A DNA stretch of 64,000 bases from Hepsetus odoe (GCA_017165825.1 CM029381.1:1098649-1162648), one strand, 5' to 3'; positions 1-10,974 are shown, numbered from the stretch's first letter. Notes: a model not told the origin generated them from the letters alone. Translations and numbers: made by a program.

Positions 1-414
1 TTGAAGTTTTCAGTTAGTACTCTGGCACGTAATCTTGGTGTTATTTTCGATTCAAATCTTTCATTTAATCCTCATGTTAATGCAGTTGCGAAGACATGCT
101 TCCTGCACCTTCGGAACATTGCCAAACTACGGCGCTTTCTGTCAATGGAAGACACGGCGAAAGTAGTACATGCATTTGTATACAGTAGATTAGATTACTG
201 TAATGCCCTACTTTCTGGAAGCCCTCAGGGCACATTAAGCACCCTACAGCGCATTCAGGTTTTTTTTCTCCACATAGTGGAGTTTTTGGTTCCTCTCCTC
301 CGTAGTCGTCCGGCTTAAACATCTATTACTGTAACCTGTTATCAATGTAAAGTGCCTTGGGGCAACTTTGTTGTAAAAGGCGCTATACAAGAATAAATTG
401 AATTGAATTGAATT
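1..414 (+). mobile_element. L2/CR1-type LINE, 3' end with partial RT C-terminus
   Basis: The first 265 bases translate to the C-terminal part of a non-LTR reverse transcriptase ORF, with NLGVIFDSNLSF near the start and SRLDYCNALLSG further on, both typical of fish L2-like LINEs. The frame is then lost by an internal deletion and ends at a stop near 318. The rest is the 3' UTR (the AAAGTGCCTTGGGGCAACTT motif region) ending in a TTGAA repeat at about 396-414, which is how L2-type elements end. The element is cut by the window start. Confidence 0.85.
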
Positions 415-439
415 ATGCGAGGGACAATTAGGAGATTTT

Positions 440-490
440 AATCGAAAATAACACCAAGGTTACGTGCCAGAGTACTAACTGAAAACTTGT
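440..490 (-). mobile_element. inverted fragment of the same L2-type LINE
   Basis: Its reverse complement matches window bases 1-50 almost base for base, so a second piece of the same LINE lies in opposite orientation 25 bases after the tail of the first. It has no coding capacity. Confidence 0.75.
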
Positions 491-1345
491 TTTGTGTTGG
501 TTAATCCACACAGTGACCTACGTCTAAGGCTTCAAGCAGAAAAAAGCATCTAACTTAAGACATGAAGCAGTGAAGAAACAGGTGCAGATGATTCCTGATG
601 ATCAGGAAATTAGAACCTACTGAGCACTGAGTGGGTAGAACCTCTTTATCTAGAATCTTGTATCTTTAGATACTTTGTAGCCTGGTGCACTAAACATTTG
701 TTCCTATTTCTTTAATTTCATCTACTCAATATGCCAAAGCTAAGACAGTTTAAAGGTATAAAATATTATTTTTGCTCCAGCTAAACAAAATATAAAGGAA
801 CAAGAGACAAGATTTATCCAAACAACTGTTCATTAACTTCTATGAAGGTTTACTCCAACGTGTTTCACTTGTCGTAAAGGCTGCTCTTGTCACCTCAGAA
901 ATTGATGTTTGTTAGAATAAGCCTCTATAAATGTCAGTAAGTAATGTCAGTTGCCATCAAGGGGCTGTGTATTGGTCAGGGACATGCATCTTTTTTGTGG
1001 TTTGCAGAAATCTTTCTGGTAGAAGAGTGTTCCACTCCAGTATTTTCCTACTAGGTCTCTTTTTCTGAGCACATTTCTTGCAAGCAAATTGGATAATTTT
1101 TATAAAATATGCTTCAAAATTGATGGTCTGTGTTGCAGAAGAATGCATTAGGCAGAAAGACAGGCTAGACAAAGCAGAATATCTCAGACTTTGCACAGAC
1201 TTGCCTTCAACTGACTCACATTCGTCATGACATTTAATAACTGGTCTATCAAAGGACATGTTGTGTCAAGACAGTTATTTGGACACATTTCCTATGAACA
1301 AATCAGTTTTTTATAGAAAGTGTTTTAAAATTGTGCCTTTAATCT
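491..1345. other. no gene recognised
   Basis: AT-rich unique-looking sequence with no supported exon, RNA gene or repeat. The last 20 bases before 1350 form a pyrimidine tract and AG that could be a splice acceptor for the gene starting at 1363. Confidence 0.4.
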
Positions 1346-1362
1346 TCTTAGAGAAAGAAGGA

Positions 1363-1809
1363 ATGGGCAACGCGAATGCTCAGACCAAGGTGGTGAACCA
1401 GAGCAACAGGAACATTCGTGTTTTCCTCACCAAAGACAAGCTGGAGGTGGATGCCTTCATCAGCAAACTTGGCAGCCAGGGTAAAACATCGGCCGAAGGA
1501 ATGAGGAGATTTTGTTTCCGTGGCGACATCCCAGGACATCGCATCCTAGCCTCGCAGACCAGGCAGCTCCCGTGGGAGGAGAACCAGCATATTTCCATCT
1601 TCATTGAGGATGAGGATGATGAAAGGATCTGTTGTAAGCATCTTTGTATCTGTATGCAACTGCCTTGCCCAACAGCTGTCGTCCTGTATGATGTTTAACA
1701 GAACCACCTGACAAAATACTGTGGCCAACACCGAGTGGCTTACCTTAAGATTTCTGACTTTTCTTTTAGGCCACGTTTCCAGGGTATCTTCAAGGTTCTC
1801 AGCAAACTG
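1363..1809 (+). CDS. small unrecognised protein, two-exon model
   Basis: An open frame starts with MGNANAQTKVVNQSN at 1363 and continues through a well-composed stretch (VDAFISKLG, RRFCFRGDIPGHRI, LPWEENQHISIFIEDEDD). I chose this ATG because a pyrimidine tract and AG sit just upstream (about 1350), which suggests a 5' UTR exon border. A donor GTAAGC lies at 1634, leaving phase 1. A strong acceptor (TTCTTTTAG) ends at 1769 and restores the frame for about 12 residues to a stop near 1809. Without splicing the frame would end at 1698. The glycine at position 2 could permit N-myristoylation, but position 6 is Ala rather than the favoured Ser or Thr. A Lys-rich open piece at 1952-2039 (KKSKKQAKLKAS) may be another 3' exon, but its simplest acceptor does not keep phase. 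I do not recognise the family. Protein-like composition is the main support. Confidence 0.45.
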
Positions 1810-2099
1810 AAATCAATGACCCTTTGAAAACCTTTTGGTTGTTATGCCATTCAAGAAAATGTACTTTTATTTTTTATTATTATTATTTCTGCAAAAAAGC
1901 TGTCATTACACATTATTCTCTCTGTGGATTCATATCCTACCAAACCGGCAGAAAAAAGTCTAAAAAGCAAGCAAAGCTGAAGGCTTCTACTGCTTCCAGA
2001 GCTGTTGCTTCTGTTGTTGGTAATGCACTCTCAAAATGATCCATGTGAACCCCTGAAGCGCAGTAATCCTGGTATCACCCCTCCAGCATCCAGAGTGGC

Positions 2100-3160
2100 A
2101 TCATTTCTTATATTTCCTCGTCATTTTACAGTGGTTGTGAATGGAACCAGGCATCTCCAAATATATCAACTTAACTCCAGCAGAGAACCTACATATGTCT
2201 TCAATGTGGGATGATGGTAAAATAGTGAAGCTTTCTTTTCCTCAAGACACCTTGCCTGTTTCATTTTAGTCCACAAGCTTCAGATGTCTCAGGCATCAGG
2301 CATCATCTTCCCCACCGTTTCACATCTGAAACCTCAGATGGAGCCTCAGATGTCTGGTTCCTTTCATCAGCACTGTCAACATACTTGGCAAGTTTAAGAC
2401 CAAATTATGATTGGCTTCAATAGTATGTAAACCATTTTATCGCAACTGCAATGCACTCTTTATTTATGACAGATTTATAAAAATCTAATCATCTAAGCCT
2501 CATAAGGCCTTCAGTTAAGGTCGTTATGCTGCTTCGTAAGCAAGATTAAGAAGCATGTGTTGATATTCTTACCACCTGTGAATTGAAGCAAATACGGGAT
2601 ATTGTTGATGCTTTAAAATAAATAAAAAAGGTAAAGTGTTTGTTTTATGGATATCCCAAATTTCTGCATTGTTTTTTTTTTCAATGGTGGCGAGTGGAAC
2701 CAAGGGTCACTTCTACAACACAAATATCACCTCTGAGTTCCTGTTGCTGTCCACTCGAAATGAAGATTTTTGTGAACGTAATGCTGATAAAAGAAATAGT
2801 GGGAAGATTTCTGGGGACTATTTTGTTGTAAAAATTGCCTGCATGTTTCTCATTCACAAATGGATTTTGTGGCTTGATTTGAATTTGTACCTTCTGGAGG
2901 AACTTCCAGAACTTTTTCCAGTGGTGGTGAATGGACCGGTCATCCCAGACAGAAATCCCGTCGCTTTATTTCCACCAGAGGAGCTCCGCGTGTCTTCTGG
3001 GTGTTTCAGTGAGATGGAGATGATAAAAGGGAAAATCTGAACTGCATCCTCCATCGTGTGTCCCTCCACAATGGGTTTAGTTTTTAGCCAAAAGCCAAAG
3101 CCAGGAAGAGACTGTTTCATGGTATAACCTTCTGCAAGAGTTCCATCCACTAGCATTGTG
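2100..3160 (+). repeat. dispersed unclassified repeat, degenerate copies
   Basis: Several stretches (around 2125, 2680 and 2925) carry variants of a 'cagtggtggtgaatggaacca' style motif. Related text occurs at about 25045, 29200-29490 (reverse strand) and 53990-54160, including a shared TTTCCTCTCCAAATCCA. This suggests an old interspersed element, not genes. ORFs here are short and not protein-like. Confidence 0.4.
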
Positions 3161-4094
3161 AATGTAAAAAAAAATCTATAAACAGCTGTGATGTCTAGAG
3201 CTGGTTAATAATATGGAAAGGATCGTCTATTTGAATGTAGAGCAGGGTTTTATGATAATACGATACCAAACACAACGAGCATGGAAATGAACACTGATAT
3301 GGCCACTTAACTGGGCAAACGGGCTCGTCCAGTCAAATGTGGTCAAAACAAGGTGTCCTGGAAGGTCTTTGAAGGTGCAATGGTGGGCTGAGGACCAAAA
3401 AGACAAAGCAATGTACAAATAAGGGAAGTGAGCACTTGATATAACTCTATATTTAATTACAAAAACACATCAAAATGCCATTTAAGGGTCTGCCTTTCCG
3501 CACCCATTATTTCTCCCTGGAAAAGGAAATACAGTCAATCTGTTGAAGTGTGTTGTAAACTAATGCAATTTTCAAACAGGCTGATGGCAGAATATCTCAT
3601 AGATTTGCCTCTAATTTGACTCTTGATGCCACTTGGATGCCAACTTTTGATGCCAACTTTCCACCATAGCTTTTTGCTACATTTCCGTGAAACTGCAACA
3701 AAGTCCATAATTTGCTTAAACCCTGCTGCATAACTGTGTAATAAACATGTTATGACACATGTCATATAGTGTTGTGAGCTGTCAGGACATTTTTTTGTGG
3801 GATGGTCTGATGTGATTGATACTAAAGATGTCATGGCAGATTATAGCACTTTTTAATACAGTGTCGCAACAAGTAGTGGGTTCATGGACATGTTGCATTC
3901 ACACGAAATGACATGTTTATTTCACGTTTATTACACTGCTGGGCCAACGTAAGTTCAAACGCATTCAGGCAGAGGCTAATACACCTGAACGTATGCTCCG
4001 ATTTTGATTTGTGGACAGTTTGTTTAAATATCAGAGATTTTATTTTGTGTTCAGGAAGCCAGTGAAGTGCACATGTCCACTGGAAACAGCATTT
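3161..4094. other. no gene recognised
   Basis: AT-rich sequence. No exon, RNA gene or clear repeat was seen. Confidence 0.4.
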
Positions 4095-4095
4095 A

Positions 4096-4640
4096 CAGTA
4101 CTGTGCAAAGGTTTTAGGCAAGTGTGGGAAAAATGCTGTAAACAAGGAATGCTTTCAGAAATATAAATAATGATTGTTCATTTTTATCCATTTACAAAAT
4201 GCAAAGTGAGCGAACAAAAAAAAAATCTAAATCAAATCAATATTTGGTGTTACTACCTTTTACCTTCAAACCAGCATCAGTTCTTCTGGCCCCACAGAGC
4301 CCTGATCTCAACATCATCCAGTGTGTCTGGATTACATGAAGAGACAGAAGGATGTGAGGAAGCTACATCCACAGAAGATCTGTGGTTCGTTCTCCAAGAT
4401 GTTTGGAACGACCTACCGGCCGAGCTCCTTCAAAAACTGTGTGCACGTGTACCTAGAAGAACTGATGCTGTTTTGAAGGCGAAGGGTGGTCACACTATTT
4501 GATTTGATTTAGATTCTCTTTTGTTCATTCACTGCATTTTGTTGATTGATGAAAATAAATGATGAACACTTCCATTTCTGAAAGCGTTCTTTGTTTACAG
4601 CATTTTTTCCACAACTGCCTAAAACTTTTGCACAGTACTG
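4096..4640 (+). mobile_element. Tc1-like DNA transposon, internally deleted, 67-bp inverted repeats
   Basis: Bases 4096-4162 and 4574-4640 are inverted repeats of about 67 bp with few mismatches. Both outer ends read CAGTACTGTGCAAA. The left flank is TA; the right flank has decayed to CA. Inside, 4290-4500 keeps the C-terminal part of a Tc1-family transposase (a degraded SPDLN region, then TSTEDLW, LQDVWNDLPAELLQKLCA and AVLKAKGGHT). The N-terminal DNA-binding domain and first catalytic Asp are absent. At 545 bp it is a non-autonomous relic of a roughly 1.2-1.6 kb element. Confidence 0.85.
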
Positions 4641-4934
4641 CATGTCTAGAAAAATCTGCAAACACCCAAAGATTTTGAAGAATAGATTCTTTGTGTCCAA
4701 ATAAAAAGTCCTAGACACTAGACAAAGCCTTGGAACGAAAGAGAAGAAGTCACCAATTCAGGCAGATAATTAGAGTTTCAGCCGCTTCAAGGACAAACAT
4801 GCGCGTTCCTTTTCTTGACCTTGTTCTTTATGTTTTATTACCTTGATCATGTCAATGTGAAATTACTTTTGGAAAGTTGGGAGACTTTGGTTCCCTTCAG
4901 TCTTTTTTCCCCGCTGTCCCTGATGTTGACTTTA

Positions 4935-5130
4935 ACGCTTTCTTTCTTTCTCTCTCTCTCACTCTCTCATTGTCTGTCTTCCCACAGACTCTTTCTCTCT
5001 GTCTTTACCTGTAATTCCCCACTTCTCAATCTCTCTTTCTCTATCTTTCATTGTCTCTTATTCCTCTCTACCTCTTTATTTCACACTACCTTCAATCTTT
5101 CTCTCTCTCTCCCTCTCTCTCTTCTTCTCT
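4935..5130 (+). repeat. CT-rich low-complexity tract
   Basis: Pyrimidine-rich run of TCTC and CTTT motifs. The open frames across it are compositional. Confidence 0.8.
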
Positions 5131-5596
5131 AATCAAAACGCTGTGTTCGCTGTGTTATGCTCAAACTCAGATTAGCTATACGGGCAAGATTGATTCAGTC
5201 AAGTCAAGTCAAGTAGGATTTTATTATCATTTCAGCCATATACACAGTACACAGTGAAACAAAATAACGTTCCTCCAGGACCCTGGTGCTACACATAGGA
5301 CATCAGACACAACATAAGACATTAGACAACATAAGACACAAGGCACAACATAAGACAAGATACGGCAACAAGTGCAGACAACAGACAGCACAACAGACAG
5401 TACATTCATCACAGACAGTACCTTCATCATCAGGGGGCTGCAGTGTTGTGGAACAAAGCAGCCCAGGTTGTTGGTCAGTGAAACAGTGTAGCAGAGTAAC
5501 AAAGTGTAACAGAGCAGCGTTTTGAGTAAAGTGCAGATGTGCAATTAAAATAAATAGTTAATAGATATGTAGATATGTATAAGTGTGAAGATGTTA

Positions 5597-6310
5597 TCAG
5601 TTCAAAAGTCTGATGGCCAGGGGGAAGAAGCTATTTCCCCTCCTAGTAGTGGAGGCCCGTATGCTGTGGAACCTTTTCCTGGATGGCAAGAAGGAGAAGA
5701 GAGTGTGGGATGGGTGAGAGGGATCATCCACAATGCTGGTTGCTTTGCGGATGCAGCGGTTGGTGAAAATGTCCTGAACAGAGGGCAGAGAGACACCGAT
5801 GATCTTCTCGGCTGTTCTCACTACCCGTTGTAGGGACTTGCGGTCTAAGACGTTGCAGTTCCCATACCAGGTAGTAATGCAGCTGCTCAGGATGCTCTCG
5901 ATGGTTCCCCTGTAGAAGATGGTGAGGATGGGTGATGGAAGATAGGCTTTCCTCAGTCTATGTAAGAAGTAGAGGACCTGCTGGGCTTTCTTCGTGATGG
6001 AGTTGGTGTTGAGGGTCCACGTGAGGTTGTCGGTTATGTGAACACCAAGAAACTTGGTGCTCTGGACCATCTCCTCAGGTGAAGTGTTGATATTCAGTGG
6101 AGCGTGGTCCCGACGTGGTCTCCTGAAGTCATCAACCATCTCTTTAGTCTTGTTGATGTTCAGAGACAGGTTGTTGATTCTACACCAGTCCATCAGCTGT
6201 TCCATCAGACCCACCACGATCGTATCATCAGCAAATTTGATGATGTGGTACAAGCTGTACTTGGCTGCACAGTCATGGGTCATCAATGTGAACAGCAGTG
6301 GACTGAGCAC
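5597..6310 (-). pseudogene. LINE reverse transcriptase, palm/thumb part
   Basis: This is the longest intact piece of the retrotransposon polyprotein, 237 codons. FADDT near residue 27 is the RT catalytic motif. It is followed by INKTKEMVDDFRR, FLGVHITDNLTW and the conserved C-terminal region with TIESILSSCITTWYGN. The upstream part containing the first catalytic Asp is not in this frame. It would copy LINE RNA into DNA if complete, but it is not. Confidence 0.85.
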
Positions 6311-7430
6311 ACAGCCCGGAGGGGCTCCTGTGCTCAGCGTGATGGTGTTGGAGGTGCTGCTACTGATCCTGACTGACTGGGGTCTCCCAGTCAGGAAGCC
6401 CAGGATCCAGTTACAGAGGGATTGTCAGCATTCTGACATAACTGTCCTTTCTGTCCAGATGAGAAAGGGCCAGGTGGAGGGTGGTGGAGATTGCATCATC
6501 TGTTGAGCGGTTGGGACGATACGCAAACTGCATGGGATCCAGTGAGGAAGGGATCTGGGTCTTGATGTGCCTCATGACCAGCCTCTCGAAGCACTTCATG
6601 ATGATGGGTGTGAGTGCGACGGGACGATAGTCATTCAGGCAGGAGACAGATGATTTCTAGGAACACCTAGGAACAACAGTGGTGCTCAGGGAGATGTTGA
6701 AGATATCAGTGAGAACATCTGCCAGCTGTTCTGCACATCCTCTGAGCACACGACCTTGTATATTGTCTGGACCAGCAGCTTTCCTTGGGTTGACACTCAG
6801 TAGAGATCTTCTCACCTCGTCCGTGGTCTGACAGAGAATCTGGTCGTTTGAAGGAGGGATGGTCTTCCTCATTTCTGTGTTGTTCACAGCATCAAACCGT
6901 GCGTAGAAGCGGTTCATCACATCTGGTAGGGAGGAGCCACCGTCACAGGCAGGTGGAGATGTCCTGTAGTTGGTGATGGCCTGAATGCCCTACCACATAC
7001 GCCGCGTGTCACCCGTGTTTCTGAAGTGTCCATGGATTCTCTGTGTGTGAGCTCACTTTGCTGCTCTGATGGCCCGAGACAGGTTCGCCCTCGTTGTTCT
7101 TATGGTGGCCTCGTCCCCTGACTTGAAGGCTTTGTCCCAGGTCCTCAGGAGTCTGCGCACCTCCACAGTCATCCATGGCTTATGGTTGGGTCGTGTGATG
7201 ATGGACTTGAGAGACAGTAACATCCTCAGTGCACTTGCTGATGTAGCCAGTCACTGAAGCTGTGTACTCCTCCAGGTTGATGGAGTCACCGTAGGTTGCA
7301 GCCTCCCTAAACATGTCCCAGTCGGTGCATTCGAAGCAGTCCTGAAGAGCAGAGATGGCTCCTGTGGGCCAGGTCTTCACCTGCTTCAGGGTGGGCCTCA
7401 TGCGCCTGACGATGGGTCTGTACGCTGGGA

Positions 7431-8357
7431 TCAGCAGAACAGAGATGTGGTCTGAGTGTCCGAGGTAGGGGCGGGGCTCCGCTCTGTACGTGCCGGCCAT
7501 GTTTGTGTAAACACAGTCCAGCGTGTTTCCCCCCCCGTTGCAAAGTCCACATGTTGATGGAATTTAGGGAGAACTGACTTGAGATTTGCATGATTGAAAT
7601 CTCTGGTGACAATAAACAGTCCGTCCGGGTGGGAATTTTGGAGCTCACTGATCGCTCCATAAAGTTCAGCCAGCGCGCTGTTAGCATTAGCGCTGCTAGC
7701 ACTAGCGCTGGGAGGAATGTAGACCGTCGTAATAAAAACTGTGGAGAACTCCCTGGGCAGATAAAACGGTCTGCACCTGATTGTGAGGACCTCCAGCAGT
7801 GTTGAGCAGTGTACAGAGACCAGTACAGTGTTTGTACAACATTGTGTGTTGATGTAAACACACAGCCCCCCTTCGCGAGTCTTGCCGATCAGAGCAGTGT
7901 TTCTATCCGAGCGAAACACGGAGAGTCCGGCGAGCTGGATGGCGGTGTCCGGAACGCTGTCGCTGAGCCATGTCTCCGTAAAAACAAAAGCACAGCAGTC
8001 TCTGTCCTCACGCTGGGTGTTCAGCTGGAGTCGTATACAGTCCAGTTTATTATTCAGGGAGCGGACATTGGCAAGGAGGACGGATGGGATAGCCGGTCGG
8101 CTAGCGTTAGCCTTTAGCTGAGCCCGGACCCCAGCACGCTTGTCGCATTTCTGTTTCCTCTCGCACCGCTTTCGATGTCCTCTCAGTCGGCCAGGTACAA
8201 CAGGCGATCTCAGGGACTGAAGGCCTGGTCTTCTCAGCACGCCAAGCTCCCGTAGCGTTGTTCGGAGAGTCGCTGGAATGCTGTATCCTGGCTGATTCCT
8301 GAGCTCCAGCAGTGTTTGGCGGTTGTATTTAAGAGCATTCACAGTTGTGATGCTCAT
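7431..8357 (-). pseudogene. LINE apurinic-like endonuclease domain
   Basis: A 308-codon frame at the 5' end of the minus-strand LINE. A basic N-terminal stretch (GRLRGHRKRCERKQK) is followed by APE endonuclease blocks: VRSLNNKLD, FTETWLSD, GGLCVYIN, VYIPPSA and the DFNHANL catalytic block near residue 253. The last 35 codons diverge because of a frameshift near 7530, after which the true frame continues at 7500-7180. This domain nicks target DNA in non-LTR retrotransposition. Confidence 0.85.
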
Positions 8358-8500
8358 GTGGAAGTCTACTGATGAAAAGTAGTCGGATGAAAGACTTTTT
8401 TACAGACTTTAGCATCAAAGTTTGGACCCCGGAGCGGCCGCTGCGTGTTACCATTCAGGAATAGTGTTGCCAAAATACAGTAACATTTTCAGCTTAAAAG

Positions 8501-8583
8501 TATAAACAACAACAACAGCAATACAATAATAATAATGATGATGATGATGATGATGATGATGATAATGATAATGATAATAATAG
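8501..8583 (+). repeat. AAC/ATA/ATG trinucleotide microsatellite
   Basis: Tracts of AAC, then AAT, then about 12 ATG units and ATA/ATG mixtures. Confidence 0.9.
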
Positions 8584-8613
8584 TGTAGACAGACTGGACG
8601 CATCTAAATATTT

Positions 8614-8945
8614 TGTATACAGGGAGAAGCCCTGTGTTCAATTCCCAGGCGGGATGGTCCAGGTCCTTTCTGTGTGGAGTTGACATGTTCACCCCGTGTC
8701 TTTGTTTGTTTCCTCCAGGAGCAACGGTATCTTCCCCCCATCCAAAGACCTCCAGGTCAGGTGGACTGGAGATGATAAATTGGCCCCTCAGTGTGAGTGT
8801 GTCTGTCTCTGACCTTTGATGGATTGGCGACCTGTCAATGGTGTGTCCCCGCCTTTTCCCCTGAGAGCTGGGATAGGCTCCAGTGACCTTAATAGGTCAT
8901 TGTCCATAACCGTAATATGAACAAGCGGCTCAGAAAATGAGTGAG
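8614..8945 (+). mobile_element. tRNA-derived SINE (type C)
   Basis: It has a B-box-like GTGTTCAATTCCCAGGC, then the common fish SINE body: GTCCTTTCTGTGTGGAGTT, CCTCCAGGAGC, CCAAAGACCTCCAGGTCAGG, GGCGACCTGTCAATGGTG, GAGCTGGGATAGGCTCCAG. The A box is degraded. Confidence 0.8.
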
Positions 8946-8949
8946 TGTC

Positions 8950-9113
8950 AAACTCCTCTTTTGGCCTGATGTTTCATACCGCCTTGTCTTGTGTCTTATG
9001 TTGTCTGATGTCGTCCTATGTGTAGCACCAGGGTCCTGGAGGACCGTTATTTTGTTTCACTATGTACTGTGTATATGGTTGAAATGACAATAAAATCCTT
9101 GACTTGACTTGAA
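8950..9113 (+). mobile_element. 3' end of the APE-type LINE, plus orientation
   Basis: Matches the reverse complement of 5191-5330: CTGATGTCGTCCTATGTGTA, CACCAGGGTCCTGGAGGA, TGTGTATATGGTTGAAATGA and a GACTTGACTTGA tail. It is a second, 5'-truncated insertion facing the one at 5190-8400. Confidence 0.85.
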
Positions 9114-9840
9114 GGAGGAGCTGCAGCTCTGCCTGAAGCTCGCCATGCTTCCGCAGACCACACCCTCTTTCTCTCTCTTTATTTTACCTGCTCGTTTCTA
9201 TGGCCCTCCTCTCCCTCATTCATCAGTGAGTGAAAGGGACTGCTGCAGGATTTATGGGCTGCTTGGAAAAGGAAAGAAAAGGAATGGTTACTCTGTCTGT
9301 TCTATGAGCTCCACTGACCGTAACGGTGCTCTTGGTAGATGTTGCCGTCCATCTCTTTCCCTGCGTAATGTGTCACCCTGCTCACCAGCGTTCAGGGTCC
9401 CCACAGGACGCCCACTGTACAGGAATTATTCTCTACATTGTAAATGCACTGCTGGCGAAGGTGCACCACCCGGATAGAAAGGTGTCCTGACTGACAGATG
9501 GATGAGAATCTGTACAAAGAACTGTGTGTAAGTAAACCTGAACAATGGACAAAGTAGGTGTACCAAAGAACGAGGCCACATTATAATGTCCGGCACTGCT
9601 TCTTTCAAACATCCATCCTGAAACTTTGATTTCATATATGATCCATACAAGCTGTCAGAGTTTCCTGCCAATCACAGGTGCCTCCAGAACATGTGGGCCA
9701 TTAGTGTTTTCCACAGAATACGATGCTTCCATGACAGATGTTGCAACAACAGCATACGTTCATCAAAGCATCAGATTTCAGTCTAAACGAGGACCTTCAG
9801 TAATTGGTCGTCTTGCTACTGTGCCAGCTGTGCCCTGCAG
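9114..9840. other. no gene recognised
   Basis: Unique-looking sequence without supported exons. The open frame at 9109-9477 starts inside the LINE tail and lacks a recognisable motif. Confidence 0.4.
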
Positions 9841-9844
9841 AACA

Positions 9845-9965
9845 ACTAGCTCATATGGATGAGGGGAAGCCCTGGGTTTGATTCCCAGGCGAGATGTTCT
9901 GGGTCCTTTCTGTGTGGACATGTTCTCCCCCGTGTGTGTTTCCTCCGGGAGTTTTCTTGTTTTTC
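9845..9965 (+). mobile_element. type C SINE fragment
   Basis: Contains CCCTGGGTTTGATTCCCAGG (B box) and TTCTGTGTGGACATGTTCTC as in the 8614 copy, then is truncated. Confidence 0.7.
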
Positions 9966-10023
9966 TCCTTCATTATATTTAATTGCTCTGTTGACTCTGA
10001 CCTACTCCTGTCCAATAAACTAC

Positions 10024-10234
10024 TTGGATGGCCTCGTGCTTGAGGACAAGGCCCCAGGATCAGAAGCTCATGGGTTTGAATCCAGGACCAGTAGTTGCAC
10101 TGAGGTTCCCTTGATCAAGGTACCGTCCCCATCGCTGCTGCCCGGGTGCTGGACATGGCTGTGTAGGGGTTCAGTGCAGAGGAAGTGCTTCGCTGTGTTG
10201 TGCTTCACTGCGTGCTTACGGTGACAGTCATTTT
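10024..10234 (+). mobile_element. tRNA-derived SINE (type A)
   Basis: The tRNA-like head has TGGGTTTGAATCCAGGACC as B box. The body has TTGATCAAGGTACCGTCCCC and the family tail CATTTTCACTTTT. The family recurs through the window. Confidence 0.75.
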
Positions 10235-10430
10235 CACTTTTAAGAGCCCGGCTCTGTGGCGCTGTCTCCCTCTAGTGGTGAGAAAACAAATGACACACAG
10301 GCAGAGGAAGAGCTAAAAGCGGGGTTTTGTTCTTTTTTCAGCGTAAATATTCGATCCTTTAGTCGAGCTGCTGACAAAAGTCCAGTCCAGCTGATCAGAA
10401 GACCAAAGCCTCTAGTAGAAAGATGGAGAA

Positions 10431-10440
10431 GAAAAGAAAA
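10431..10440 (-). terminator. Pol III terminator of tRNA-Ala
   Basis: Reads TTTTCTTTTC on the minus strand, starting 9 bases after the tRNA 3' end. A run of four or more T is the RNA polymerase III stop signal. Confidence 0.75.
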
Positions 10441-10448
10441 GGATCGAG

Positions 10449-10520
10449 TGGAGATGCCGGGGATTGAACCCGGGGCCTCATACATGCAAAGCATGCGCTC
10501 TACCACTGAGCTACATCCCC
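10449..10520 (-). tRNA. tRNA-Ala (anticodon TGC)
   Basis: The minus strand folds into a complete 72-nt cloverleaf. The acceptor arm GGGGATG pairs with CATCTCC, including the G3:U70 pair that identifies alanine tRNAs, and the discriminator base is A. The D arm is GCTC/GAGC with loop AGTGGTA. The anticodon stem is CATGC/GTATG with loop TTTGCAT, giving anticodon TGC. The T arm is CCGGG/CCCGG with loop TTCAATC. No intron is present. T runs follow on the transcript side (10431-10440 read as TTTTCTTTTC), a suitable Pol III terminator. The fully paired stems argue for a functional gene and against a SINE head. Confidence 0.96.
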
Positions 10521-10974
10521 TACCCTGCCGAAGAGCCGGAAACTGGCACTATAGAGGCTTATTTAGCTCTTATTGAATTTATTTAATCACTGAAGTAATT
10601 GACAATAACAAAAAATATATAATAATAATGAATCAAACGTTATTTTTAATTCATTACTTTTATTTACTAATGTATGCGCTATTTTTAATTCATTATTTAT
10701 CTATTAATTTGCAATTTTTGTATTTTATTTTATTTTTGTATTTTGTCTTTTTTTGGTTCAAAATAATTTAATCACCATGAATATATTGATTAGACTGTAT
10801 TAAAGTGCAAAATTAAAAATGGATCTGATACGAGAGGGCTACTTTTATCTTTATTGTTTTTTAATGCAGTTTGTGTGTATCATCTCCTGCCGCGTCCCAG
10901 TTTTTAAATAAAGAGGCTGCTTCCCAAACCGCACACTAGTCCACTAGATAGTAAGCGCAATAAAGGGTTCGATT

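Larger units (their letters stand above)
5190..8400 (-). mobile_element. non-LTR retrotransposon (APE endonuclease + RT), near full length, broken
   Basis: The element reads right to left. The 8357-7431 frame encodes an APE-type endonuclease (LLANVRSLNNKLD, ETWLSD, GGLCVYIN, YIPPSAS, then DFNHANLKSVLPKFHQHV). The frame then shifts through 7500-7180 and 7250-7069. RT starts in 6920-6657 (NPRKAAGPDNIQGRVL), continues in 6599-6411 (PMQFAYRPNRSTDDAI) and resumes in 6310-5597 with the catalytic FADDT box and a C-terminal region ending in SFFPLAIRLLN. The 3' UTR ends at a TCAAGT-type tail near 5191-5212. Frameshifts, stops and a deletion around 6415 make it inactive. The clade is in the L2/CR1/jockey-like range; I cannot fix it further. 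Confidence 0.9.
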
